From Diphasiastrum complanatum (taxonomy: Eukaryota > Streptophyta > Lycopodiopsida > Lycopodiales > Lycopodiaceae), in contig CM055093.1 of assembly GCA_029204225.1 (NCBI GenBank), positions 48,122,354 to 48,186,353 of the forward strand: a stretch of 64,000 bases of DNA, in the 5' to 3' direction. Position 1 is the first letter of the stretch. Every line of letters begins with the position of its first letter. The position numbers and the translations under genes are program-made. Positions 1-11,973 of the stretch are shown here, one piece after another. The notes under the pieces were generated by a model that was not told where the DNA came from, did not search any database, and saw only the letters and a program-made list of their open reading frames with translations.

Positions 1-1290
1 GGTGGAGTACGCCGCTCGTATGAGGCATTCCCATTGTTGTCCAGTATATGACGGAAGATGTACGTTTAGCTTGGCCAAAAAATCTCTAGTGAATTCGATT
101 TTTGCCACCAAATCATGAATAGTGATTAAGTGGATTTCGACTGTGAACCCACCACGTAGCTTTGGAGGTCGCTTAAAAATGGATTTTGGCTGCCAACCTG
201 TGACGCCATTGTGTGACGTGGCAATCAAAGCGACCACAAGTATGGGCTTGTGTAATCACATTGGAGAGAGCAGAAGGTAAGTGCAAACTGAAATTCTGAT
301 CGAAAATTTTTTGGAAAATTTTGGCAGAGTCTCTCCAGCACACCCAGTGTAATGAATTCGCACAAGGGGAGAGCCTCCTATTTATAGCCCTTTTGGGGGC
401 TAAAAATTTTGGAATTCGCCCACCTGATAGAGAAATTGGCAAGGTGACTGTGCAAATTCGTTTTGCTTAACCATTGTTTGCAAAATTTTTCCCACATTGT
501 CTGGCACATGTGGGAGAGTTATAAATGTTGTGTGTGAATTTTGATCATCATTGAAAGTGGTTGTGCGAATTTGTGCAAGTTTGTAACAACTCTATTGGGC
601 TTGAATTCCACTTGAATCTGATCTTGACAAAAATAACAACCTATCAAAATTTGCCAAAGCTATATTTAGCAATTTGTCACTGTGGGCGAGTTCCTGAGTG
701 GCTGTGTGAATTCTATTTAGTTGCGTTTCATTCTGTGCAAGTTCTGTACTTGGATTTTGTATGTTTTTCTTTACTAATTTTTGAAAGTGGTCAGAACAAA
801 TGCGCACAGGGGTCATATAATATCTACTTGGCCTAAAAAGGTCCATTGCAGTATTGGCAAATTTTTTCGGGACAAAAATCACAAGTTTTGAATTATTTTG
901 TCAAGATTTGATGAATTTTCACTATACTCACAATGTTGACTTAATTTATGGTTGGACAAAACTCGCCCTAGTGATAGATGTGTTCTAAATGATGAGGAGA
1001 AGGCTGACAAATTTTGTCTGAGATTTTCTGATGTCATTGAAGTAGTTTCCTAGCACTTGATCCACCTTTTTAGAATATTGGAAAATCTGATCGAGACAGA
1101 TCGGAAAACTGATTTATGGATGCAGAACTAGAAGATTGAGATTGATCAAGGTAGATCTGGACTTGTTTAATAGATCTAAAATAAATGGAGGTCAGATCGA
1201 GATAGATCGTGCATTTGTTTTATTTAGTCAACTGATCTCTAACGTGCAAACAATGAGATTGGATCTAGAAGGAAATAGATGAAAAATAAA
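1..1290. other. No recognised gene; AT-rich flank of gypsy G1
   Basis: I see no coding segment that resembles a known family here. Short open frames exist on both strands, but none has recognisable motifs. The part from about 1075 to 1265 is rich in GATC and AGATCGAGA-like words. It lies where the 3' untranslated part and 3' LTR of the minus-strand gypsy relic G1 would be expected, but I could not find an end matching its proposed 5' LTR. Confidence 0.5.
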
Positions 1291-2713
1291 TAAAGGGATA
1301 GTTACATGCAGGCAACACATAGAACGACGAATGTGATCAGGAAAATTTCAAGGTAGAAGGAGTGCTCATGATACTGTCTAAGTCGACTCCCATTCACTAT
1401 AGAATCTAAGGAGATTCCATCAAGTGTTTTAAGGTGGGCATATCCTAAGGAAAAGTTCTGATCGATCAAATATAGCCCTTGCCTTGTGAATTTCAACTTT
1501 CCCTTATGTGTCTTAGCTTGATACAAGAGGACCTTATCCCCCTCTCTAAACTCCTTGAGCTTAATTAAACGATCATGCCAATCTTTTTGTCTATGATTGT
1601 GAACTAGTTGCATGCTTTACAAAGCTTTTCAAGATGAAATAGGCGATTGACTAAGATTTGTTTGGAATCCAATTGTAGATCATAGGCCAGGCATAAGGAT
1701 GGAACATAAAATTCAACTAGCATAACTGCTTCCTGGCAATAAGTCAACTGAAACATGGTAGATCCAGTAGATTACTTGGGAGTTGTGCGATAAGCCCAAA
1801 CAGCAGCACATAATTTCAATTCCCAATCAGATCTACTGGCCTCTGCTGTCTTAGTAAGGATTTCGCATAAGATCTTATTAGTGGACTCAGCTTGGCCATT
1901 ACAACGCGGGTAATAAGGGGCACTTTTCCTATGGACCACTAAGAAGGTGGATAATATGTGTTCGATCACGACATTTAAGAAACGTGTTCCCCTATCACTA
2001 ACGATCTCCAGTGGACAACCAAAATGCACTATAATATGCTCGTAAAGGAATTTGACAGTGGATTTTGCATCGGCAGATTTGACCACATTCCGGGAGATGA
2101 GGTGTCCTAGAACAATACCATGGGTAACCCAGATCTGACATTTCTCGAGATTTAGGGAGATACCATATCTCTGGCACTGAATGCATATTTTCTCAAGTAC
2201 AACTAGATGTCTAGATGCTTCAGAGTGTATTTCTATCATATTGTAACCGCTAAAGCCGTCTAAGAAAGAATAAGCCTCATCTCCAGCCATATTATCTAAT
2301 ATAGCTTCTTCGAATGGAATAGGAAAATGGTCACGTTTGGTGACAACATTAACCTTTTTAAAGTCTACACAAATACGAAGCTTCCTGGTTTTCTTGGGTA
2401 CAATTATGATAGGTGACACCCATTCCGTATGTTCGACCTCATAGATGAACCCGGCCTCTATTACGCATTGTAACTCTTCCTTGATCTTGGCTCGGTATAT
2501 GGGATTGCATCTATAGGGCTGACTAGCTACCAAGGTAGCATAAGGTGTTAGAGGTATGGGATGTACAACAACCATGAGACTCACTCCTTTCATGTCTTTG
2601 TACGGCCATGCAAAACATGGCGATACCGGCGAAGCAGTTTCTCCAAGGCTCTGCATTGCTCTCGATAAAGGTGAGAGCTCCAACATGGACAATTTTGTCC
2701 TCATTTTCATCAA
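1290..2713 (-). pseudogene. Ty3/gypsy G1 pol remnant: RT fused to integrase by deletion
   Basis: Read on the minus strand this is Ty3/gypsy pol. The RT begins with the palm segment (WVSPIIIVPKK, then RICVDFKKVN, then YSFLDGFSGYN). The region that should hold the catalytic YxDD box is missing: sequence jumps from motif A to a post-motif piece (LNLEKCQIW, GIVLGHLIS) and then straight into the integrase core (IVSDRGTRF, then NGQAESTNK). RNase H and the integrase zinc finger are also gone. From about 1620 to 1290 the integrase C-terminal region follows (WHDRLIKLKEFREGDKVLLY, then VNGSRLRQY). A 313-codon frame (1772-2713) stays open across the deletion joints. The element cannot encode active RT. 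Family assignment is secure; clade is not. Confidence 0.85.
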
Positions 2714-2725
2714 GATTTTTTAAAT

Positions 2726-3850
2726 TTATTGTGACCGTTTGGGCTGGTCCATCAAAAAGTGCATCCCCTTGAGGTTCTCATTTGGCTTGAGGCAACTGAA
2801 TAGTAACATCCTCAATCGTATAGTCATTGAAGTATTGTGGCATATCAAGACCCTCTGGTGCATACGACACTTTAGGTTTGATTTTCCTCGCGGACTTGGA
2901 AGTAGAGGGTTTGGTAGTGGATGGTGGAGATGCTGGCCTAGAAGGTTCATCATCATGTACCTACGTCCAATCCTTGGGTGGTTCCATTACAATAGGACGT
3001 TTCATTTTCTCTTTCATAGCCAGTTTGTGTTTCAAAGCGTCAATAGAAAATGATGGTTGGACTTTTTGCAGATGGGGTCTAGTGTTAGGTATGTCATGTA
3101 GTAGAGACTCATCTATCGCGAAAAGGGTTTCAAACTCATGGATATCCCACTTTGACAATAGATTTTTTAACATGGTAAGTCTTAATTGGCTTGGTCTTTA
3201 CCTTGCTTACTGTTGCCAATGGTGATAACGACTTAGGAGATTCCGGAATAAGATGTTGGGGAAGTGCTCCCATGTATTCTAAAATTTCCATGTCAGAAAT
3301 TTCCTCCGAGTCATGGGGTGGATGGGATTGTAAAACGCTTTCGTCATCTACATACAACGAGACTGATTCATTACTCGGTAACCAAGCAACGTTCAACAAC
3401 TCATCATTGTGTGGGAGAATTTCAATATATCAAACGTTAAAGATAGGTGTATCCAAAGTGATTGATGATTCACCCGGCCCCTCTTCATGATTCGAACTAC
3501 CAGTATTTAAGAAACAATATTCTGCATTAACACAATCAATCCTTGCTAAACTATGGCTCCAGTTGATGATATCAATAGGCTGTGTGTAGTGCCCCATTTC
3601 TTGAGTGTTACAATATGGTTCCAATAGGGATTCGGTAGTGGAAGATCCATCATCTACCACGCGTGCAGGCTTGATCTTTCCTATAGAATCGATATCACTG
3701 ACTGGTCTCGATTGCTAAACGTTACTCGTCCTTTATTCTAGTCATGTACTACACGAGCATTAGAAAGCCAAGGGCGACCAAGCAAGAGCTCATAAGAGTA
3801 GGCGTTATTGTTAGCAATGTCCAAAACAACCAGATCAAGTGTAAATTTCA
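2726..3850 (-). pseudogene. Gypsy G1 protease end and pro-RT linker, broken
   Basis: On the minus strand, near 3840-3720, frames read LDIANNNAYSYELLLGRPWL followed by ARVVHD, the C-terminal end of a gypsy aspartic protease (the L-L-G-R-P-W-L...A-R-V-V-H-D block common in plant gypsy pol). The acidic linker follows in pieces (3660-3430, 3399-3136, 3173-2961, 2956-2726) interrupted by stops and frameshifts, and leads into the RT segment at 2713. No intact protease active-site DSG is visible. Its order and strand match the RT-integrase remnant, so it is one decayed element. Confidence 0.65.
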
Positions 3851-4132
3851 ACTTGGCAATTTTGACCAATACGCTTGGTAACAGACCTTGTGGTCATACA
3901 ACACTTTGATCGGCCATTCGGAGTTGACATGCAAAAATCAACAAAAATCATAAAAAACTGCTTCAAAAAACACTTAAAAACTAAACTAAGTTTATTGGTC
4001 CTTCTGAAATGAGGTAGTACAATAGTTTCAATGGAAGAGAGACCTGTGAAAAAAACTGAAACAAGATGAATGAAAGAAGAAACAAGAAAACTAATGGAAA
4101 GGCAAGGAAAAATAAACAATAGAAGTAATGAA

Positions 4133-4152
4133 ATGAGCGGCAGTGGCGCCAA
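4133..4152 (-). other. Probable primer-binding site of gypsy G1
   Basis: On the minus strand, directly after the proposed LTR end, the sequence reads TTGGCGCCACTGCCGCT. This resembles the TGGCGCC-type primer site, complementary to tRNA-Asp, used by several plant gypsy lineages. It is imperfect, as expected for an old copy. Confidence 0.5.
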
Positions 4153-4879
4153 TGTTGTACTTTTAGTTTCTTTCTATGTTCTATTATGGTGGTCTCTTGT
4201 CTAATAGAATTAGAATGATTCTAAATGCATTGTGTAGGGTGAGTACGAGTAGGATCCACTCTATTCATGGTTTCTATTGTTTGGTTATGGGTTCTTCTAT
4301 GGTGGTCTCCCAACTAGAAGAGAACTAAAAATGGATGAATGAATAAACTACACCAAGGCGGTCTCCCTACTAGTGTGATGCAAATGGACTAAACAATTCC
4401 TAAACTAACTCCACAAGGGAACGGAAACAAATGGACAAAAGATAATCCCATAATAACATTCACATAAATTAACCAAATGAGGAAAGCCTACCACCAAGTA
4501 TTCTATCCACAAGTGAGAACACAAGTTGCATGCATAAAAGCTTTATTATCACAATGCTTATACAAGTGTTGTTGGAGGCCCAAATCCACTCCCATATATG
4601 GAAAGAGTGGTGGGCCTAAGCTTAAACATGCTTATGGGACTAAGTCCAAACTTAAGCTAATTAACTTGTGCACTTACACTATCTTAGAATTAAATTTAAC
4701 TTGAACTTAGGAATTAAATCTTAAACTTAGACTTTCTCAGTTGAACCATTACAAATGATTGTTTGTAATAGTTAAACTTCAATAGTAAAAGGTCTAAGCA
4801 TAAGGTTTTCCTAATCCAAATTTACTTGTGGGCTTAAAAAACACATGCCACAATAAATTCCTTAACATAAGGGACAACA
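4153..4879 (-). repeat. Probable 5' LTR of gypsy G1
   Basis: The segment starts on the plus strand with TGTTGTAC and ends with GGACAACA, giving near-perfect inverted ends of the TG...CA type, and sits immediately next to the primer-like site. It is 727 bp long. The matching 3' LTR was not found, so the outer boundary near 4879 rests only on the inverted termini. A copia-like reading frame seems to run across 4879, which is a reason for caution. Confidence 0.45.
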
Positions 4880-5090
4880 GAGCCTCAATGGCTCGCGGCC
4901 CTTGCTCTTTTGGATCTTCTTGGAGTTCTTGGAGTTCTTGCATGTTGAGATGAATCCTCAAGTTCTTCATCACTTGGAAGCTCCTCCTCCATCCTAGCAA
5001 GATCTTTGGCATTAAGATAATTAGTAGCATTATCATCCAATTCACAAACATGTCCTTCATAAAAAATAACATCCCTACTCACTATTTTGC
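4880..5090 (-). pseudogene. Ty1/copia integrase-RT linker scrap
   Basis: On the minus strand a short frame reads KIVSRDVIFYEGHV followed by an acidic stretch and TPRRSKRARA. The SRDVIFxE block marks the end of copia integrase, just before the linker to RT. The fragment starts abruptly at about 5090, where it abuts repeat X at the shared words TTTGCTCAAAAGG, and no other part of this copia copy is nearby. Confidence 0.6.
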
Positions 5091-5901
5091 TCAAAAGGAC
5101 ATCTAGTAGGTTCAAATCTGCTCATTTCTATGACAATATCAAAGACAATAGGTGTATCAAAGGAGGGATTTTTATGCAAAGCGGCAAGCTTGCAGGCTTG
5201 AACTTCAGCATCAGTAAGATGAGTAAGAGTCATCCAAAGTTCAATAGAAATAGGTGCCAAAAAATCCACACTGGAAAGGTGCCAAAGCCTGTAGGTGGTC
5301 TTGGCAGATTTAAACTCAATGACACGATTTGGTACCATGGGTACTTGACAACTTTTGGATTGGCAAAATTCGAAGGCAGATTGATTGTCAACTTTACAAA
5401 TTTCTTGGGAGAAGGATTCCAATTGGGATGCACTATCTTCATCAAGGTCTTCGGTAAAGATCAAAGGGTGCGGTGAGGTCGGAGGTTCAGTATCAGCAGA
5501 AACGTCACCATTTTCTTTTTCCAAACAGACAAAAATCTTCTGAATATGTAAATTGCAGAATTTTTCTTCAGCAACAGTACCTTCAGCATAGTTGGAGAGG
5601 TCTACATAAATTTTTTCAACCATGTTTAAGATTTCATTTTTCTTAATGAAATCCATATAAATATTGATCCAATCCATAGTAGTCTTGAAGGTCAACAAGG
5701 CAAAAGATCTTATCATAAGGTCCAGCTTTATCATAGGAAGTAATAAGATTGTGAACATCAACAACTTTCTTCGTGCAACATATAATAGTCTAAACAAAAT
5801 GGTTAGGAGGAAAAAGGGACTCCCCATATCCAAGAGCAATAGCGTCAAGGAACCATCCTGTGGACTACACATCAAAAAGACCTTGTTTGCAGCTAGCAGT
5901 A
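5088..5901 (-). repeat. Repeat X, minus copy, inner part
   Basis: This is a minus-strand copy of repeat X, which also occurs on the plus strand at 8335-9590 and, more diverged, at 25960-27005. It encodes an unrecognised protein with conserved blocks such as EEKFCNLHIQKIF, LDEDSASQLE, FCQSKSCQVP, LAPISIELW and LAALHKNPSFDTP. The frame stays open for most of 311 codons on the minus strand (5075-6010, the outer end running into the solo LTR). It ends at 5088 where a copia scrap replaces it. It resumes at 6846 beyond a solo LTR. In the plus copy the same protein lies upstream of a reverse transcriptase, so this is probably the front part of that element. Confidence 0.7.
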
Positions 5902-6845
5902 TGTTGGGGGTATTCCCGACGAATTGTAAATAAATAATATTGGCCAATAAAATGTGTTGCGAGGGCATGGCATCCTGCGCGTATAAGCCCATGGCCCAAT
6001 GAGCATGCAAGTTGAGTTGTAAATAAAATAATAGACTTGGGCCCCTTGTAATTAAAATAAAACTTGAGGCCCAAAGTCAATCTTAAACTTAGAGTTTACT
6101 TTTTAGAGTTGGGTCCAATTTTGGACTCACATGAATCTTGTGATTTTCAATGTACTTTTTGTGGACCCTTGGATCAAGTTGGGTCCAAGATGAATGGATA
6201 GGATCAATGTAAATATTAGCCAATAGGATTTTGGGGCAAGGGCCTTCCCCATTTATAAAAAGGTACCATTTGTACTCTATTTGCATGCCTAATGAGAAGG
6301 AGAAAACTCTACCACTTTTTGGAGAGAAGCATCCTCATTTGCTATTCACTACTTGCTAATACTTTTGATTGTGTTCTGCATTGCTTTTTCGTTTCATGTT
6401 TATTGGTTGTCCTAGTTAATGTTTCTCCATTAGCAAGCATAAGGAGCATTTGAGCTAACCTCCACTCTCACCCTCTATCTCTCTCTTTCTCTCCTCTCCT
6501 CTCAATCTCTTCTAATCTTTCCTTTCCTTTCACCTACAATCAAGATGAAGGTAGTTTAGGGGAGTAGAGTTAGTGGAAGTAGTGTTAGTGGTGGTAGAGT
6601 TAGACGAAAAGTAGGGAACTAACTAAAAGTAGCATCTATGCATAGTTAGGTGCCTATCTACAATCAAGATGAAGGTAGTTTAGGGGAGTAGAGTTAGTGG
6701 AAGTTGTGTTAGTGGTAGTAGAGTTAGACAAAAAGTAGGGAACTAACTAAAAGTAGCATCTATGCATAGTTAGGTGCCTATCCAGTGAACTAACCCTTGT
6801 TGACGGGCGGGAGGGCTACAACTACACCAGATTGAAGACCCTACA
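5902..6845 (+). repeat. Solo LTR inserted in repeat X (TSD CAGTA)
   Basis: A 944-bp block beginning TGTTGGGGGTATTCCCG and ending ACCCTACA is flanked by the direct repeat CAGTA (5897-5901 and 6846-6850). Removing it rejoins repeat X exactly as seen in the other copies. It therefore looks like a solo LTR left after LTR-LTR recombination. A TATA-like TTTATAAAAAGG at 6252-6263 suggests plus orientation. It contains a CT-rich stretch near 6470-6530 and a 124-bp tandem duplication. I cannot tell whether the parent was copia or gypsy. Confidence 0.8.
6535..6782 (+). repeat. 124-bp tandem duplication inside the solo LTR
   Basis: Two head-to-tail copies with a period of 124 bp start at 6535 and 6659, each beginning TACAATCAAGATGAAGG and ending near TTAGGTGCCTATC. 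They differ at only a few positions, so the duplication is recent compared with the surrounding repeats. Confidence 0.9.
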
Positions 6846-7030
6846 CAGTATCCTCCACTCAAAAATTCTTCCAAATAGCCTTCACAAGTTTCCTCTCATC
6901 CAAGCAGAGATGGCAACAATAGAGAAGCAAACCATGAGAGTAAAAAGAGAGAGAGGGAAAGAGCAGGAAGAGTAAACCTTAAGGTTCTAGTGATCTTCCC
7001 TTATATAGAAATTTCAATACCTCTTGGTGG
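6846..7030 (-). repeat. Repeat X, minus copy, outer (5') end
   Basis: Continuation of the minus-strand X copy beyond the solo LTR. It matches, in reverse complement, the plus copy from about 8335 to 8535, including the TATATAAG-like word and the short GA-rich stretch after GCTCTCATGG. The match stops near 7026 (CCAAGAGG on the X sense strand), which I take as the element's 5' boundary. Confidence 0.75.
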
Positions 7031-8122
<1,092 letters not shown>

Positions 8123-8334
8123 TGCACTTTGCGATATGGTATTGCACTTTATTCGCTTTCCGAAATGATATGAAATGGTTTTTTCCTTATGGTACTAAAC
8201 CAACATAAAATGCCTTACCCTACCAAACTTAGGAACACGGCCTCAAAGAAGTTTTTTTAAAAAAACCTTCTAGTCTTTTGGTGGGAAACTTGATCAATGC
8301 ACATGATAGGGATCCAATCTAACGGTGTGCATCT

Positions 8335-9590
8335 TTAAACACTTGGTGCACCAAGAGGTATTGAAATTTCTATATAAGGGAAGATCACTAGAACCTTAAG
8401 GTTTACTCTTCCTGCTCTTTCCCTCTCTCTCTTTTTGCTCTCATGGTTTGCTTCTCTACTATTGCCATCTCTGCTTGGATGAGAGGAAACCTGTGAAGTT
8501 TATTTGGAAGAGTTTTTGAGTGGAGGATATTGCTAGCTGCAAACAAGGTCTTTTTGATGTGTAGTCCATAGGATGGTTCCATGACGCTATTGCTCTTGGT
8601 TATGGGGAGTCCCTTCCTCCTCCTAACCATTTTGTTTAGACTATTATATGTTGCACGAAGAAAGCTGTTGATGTTCACAATCTTATTACTTCCTATGATA
8701 AAGCTGGATCTGATGATAAGATCTTTTGCCTTGTTGACCTTCAAGACTACTATGGAATGGATCAATATCTATATTGATTTCATTAAGAAAAAGGAAACCT
8801 TAAGCATGGTTGAAAAAATGTATGTAGACCTCTCCAACTATGTTGAACATATTGCTACTGAAGAGAAATTTTGCAATTTACATATTCAAAAGATTTTTGC
8901 CTGTTTGGAAAAAGAAAATGGTGACGTTTCTATTGATACCCCTACCCTTACTGAACCCCCTATCCTTCACCTAAGAAATTTGTGAAGTTGACAATCAATC
9001 TGCCTTCGAATTTTGCCAATCCAAAAGTTGTCAAGTACCCATGGTACTAAATCGTCTTATTAAGTTTAAATCTGCCAAGACCGCCTACAAGCTTTGGAGC
9101 CTTTCCACTGTGAATTTTTTAGCACCTATTTCCATTGAACTTTGGATTACTCTTACTCATCTTACTGATGCTGAAGTTCAAGCCTACAAGCTTGCCGCTT
9201 TGCATAAAAATCCCTCCTTTGATACACCTATTGCCTTTGATATTGTCATAAAAATGAGCAGATTTGAACCTACTAGATGTCCTTTTGAGCAAACCTGGGC
9301 CAGGACTAGAGGCATTTTGAGACTGGCTTTAATAGAATGAGCCTGCATCAAGCTAGAATCTGGAACCGGAAAAGACCCTTCTTTAAATGCAGATGTGGCA
9401 ACAAGTGTAAAAACAGATCTTCTATTATTTGGTTTGATCATGCTATCAAGTATGTGACGCTTTAATAGAATGAGTCTTGCATCAAGCTAGAATCTGGAAC
9501 TGGAAAAGACCCTTCTTTAAATGTAGATGTGGCGACAAGTGTAAAAAAATCTCTTCTATTATTTGGTTTGTTCATGCTATCTAGTATGCG
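8335..9590 (+). pseudogene. Repeat X, plus copy: unrecognised ORF upstream of RT
   Basis: Starts near CCAAGAGGTATTG and includes a TATATAAG-like word at about 8365. A decayed coding region follows: one frame gives HDAIALGYGESLPPPNHF and FVQTIICCTKKA, and after a frameshift INIYIDFIKKKETL, EEKFCNLHIQKIFACLEKEN, then LWITLTHLTDAEVQAYKLAA. It closes with a Cys-rich block, PFFKCRCGNKCK then SSIIWFDHAI. I do not recognise this family. Its conservation as protein in three copies, with matching blocks across frameshifts, argues for a real ancestral coding sequence. Position suggests the N-terminal part of the retroelement whose RT lies at 10600-11700. Confidence 0.6.
9328..9590 (+). repeat. 133-bp tandem duplication over the Cys-rich block of X
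   Basis: The segment from TTTAATAGAATGAG through the CRCG and WFDHA codons is repeated head to tail at 9328 and 9461 with a few substitutions. Only one copy is present in the other X element at 26840-26960, so the duplication is specific to this copy. Confidence 0.85.
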
Positions 9591-11973
9591 ATGAACAACC
9601 TTGCCAAGTGTACATCAGACAATAGATGATTGAAGCTACAATTGAACTTTCTGTTAACCCTACTGCCAAGCTTCTTGCACACCTTGGCGATGTCGAAAAT
9701 ATACGAGAAATAGAACACCTTCTTAAAAAACCCAGCTTCTCTACCTGACATGATAAATACTTCCAGAATACAAGCAAAAAAAGGGTCCTTCAATTTGAAT
9801 AATCCAAGTTCAGTCCTTTTAGGCATTGGCAACAAGAAGAGAAAATACTTTTCTAACAAAGACAATGAGGGGCAAAGCAATGGTGGAAACGGCGAGAAAG
9901 CTGAATTTTTATCGTGATTGATCCATGTGCAGGAAGATATTGAAGATTTTAGAGTATTGGAGGTTAGTATAGTTGGTAGGCGTAGACTTGTCGTTAGAAG
10001 AGATAAAGGAAAGAGGTTTTTACATTTATGTGTAAACGTTAAGCAACTGTTTTTTGAGACTGCTCTCCAAGTTTTTGGTTACATTGATGAGATCTTTGAG
10101 CATATTGTGTTTGGCTGGACCTTTTTTCCACATTTGAAGCTTGAATGGTATAAGGCTTTTCAAGTGTTTTGCGAATTTGACATTGATAACTCTCCACCTT
10201 GTACTTGCTTGGAATATAAATGTTTTAAAGAGTTTATTGATGAAAATTTTGGGCATGTTATCTCTATGAACACTGGAATTATAGATAGTAAGATTTTAAG
10301 AAACGACTTGAATAAAGGGCTTTATCATCTTCCTCTACGCCAATCTATATTAATGAGGTCGCTTTGGAACTGTACCATGGTTGGTTTAAATTGGACTAAT
10401 TTTGTTACCTTGTTATCAAAATATGGATCATGATAGTACTGTGGAACATGCCCTTATTTGTAAAATTGCTGTTTTGAACTTTCTAAAGAAAAATAGATGG
10501 CTTCATGGTAAAAGCACCACTAGGAAAGATTTAAAGAATACTAGTCACGAACGGGACTGGATCACTACCTATCTATATGTGAGTGGCATAGATAAGACCC
10601 AACATAGTCCTTGTTTCATGTGCATAAATTTGTTAGAAACCTGGCGCTACAAAGATTATCTAGTTCGGATTTTGCTCCTTTTCCAGAAAATCGTAACAAT
10701 GACATTGATAATGCTATTACAATTACTAAGCATAAGTTTTCTAGTATATTGTCAGAATACCTTTTAGGGAAAGACAAATTATCTTATCTACTTTGTACCT
10801 TTAAAGCACATAAAAATACCTTTAGATGGATTACGAATGCACATGACTGCTACTTTTCAAAGGTGGCCACATTTCTTTTTGGGACTCTTGGTGTTCTGTC
10901 TCCACTCCTTATGGAGGGGGCAGGCCTTAAGGCAAATTCATACCGGAGTTACCTAAATGTGGATACTTACCTATTTTGGCAGTGCAACTCATCCACTAAA
11001 TTATGTCTTAATATGCCAAGTAAAATTACTTCTATGTCGTCTACCGCCATCTCTAAATTTTATGAAAACATCTCTCTTAGTGGCCCTGATGGACGTAAGA
11101 CTATTATATGAAAATTGATATTGTATGCTTTCAAATTCAGCAAGAACGAATTTCTGGGCCATAAATGAAAACCTAGACATGAGGAATATAAATGGAGATG
11201 GGTAAATAAACCTACTAAAAAATGGACTCATACGAACAAACTACTACTTTGCCAATGGAATGATTTACTGATTGACCACTGCATTGTGAGAGCTGGAAAC
11301 AAAGCTTGGAGATAAGTTTTTGGTATACCTATGGGCTTTGCCTATTCCCCTACTTGGTGTAATTGGTATCTGTCATTTTATGAATTGCATTTTATGAAAA
11401 GACTTGTCAGGCTTGGAGAAATTGAGTACTTACAGGCATTCAAAAATACTTTTCGTTATATAGATGACATCTATTTTGTTAACAATTCGGTTGCACTTTT
11501 ATTTTTGGATAAAGAACAACCATGTACCCTTGACAATGCCAAATGGATTTATCCTCTTAAATACTTGACCATAAAAAATGAGGAGTCTAGACAATACGGT
11601 GAACTTCTTGAATATTACTACTACCTTTGATTCTAAGTCGGATAATTTTCATATGAAAAAGTTTGATAAAAGAAAGAAACTACCTTTTCACTTTCGATAG
11701 TTCATACATTTATCTTGAAATAGACCTATCATGAACTCTTATAAAGTTATCATTGCACAGATTATCGCTGCTGTGTATTGTTGTAGTGATCAAAATGCTT
11801 TTATGAAATTGCTATGACATTTCAAAAGAATGGCTTCATGAAAGGAAGACTTTACGGTATCGTGAACAAAATATTTGTACACAACATGTTCCCTGGTTTG
11901 ATATTTACATTACCAAAAAATGCAGAGTTTCTCTTGGTGGGCAGTTAGAACTTAATAGTAGAACTTGGCCACT
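9591..11973 (+). pseudogene. Decayed non-LTR-like reverse transcriptase (Penelope-like or related)
   Basis: Continuation of X. At 9918-10433 a 171-codon frame holds a Cys pair (PPCTCLEYKCFKEF) followed by GHVISMNTGII. Near 10640-10860 comes LLCTFKAHKNTFRWITN, like the K-HK-R fingers motif of Penelope-type RTs. Near 11030 TAISKFYENISLSGPD fits RT motif A, but its catalytic Asp appears replaced by Ala. At 11316-11394 GIPMGFAYSPTWCN is motif B, and at 11452-11487 FRYIDDIYFVNN is the catalytic motif C with both Asp present. A basic post-RT block KFDKRKKLPFHFR lies at 11657-11698. Several stops and frameshifts break it, so it is not functional. It is not copia, gypsy or L1 RT. The clade is uncertain; no GIY-YIG nuclease was seen. 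B1 truncates it at 11974. Confidence 0.65.

Noticed and set aside
3835-4152. Hydrophobic 105-codon minus-strand frame beside the gypsy primer site
   Set aside because: It lies in the leader and out of the protease frame of G1; the hydrophobicity comes from A/T-rich sequence.
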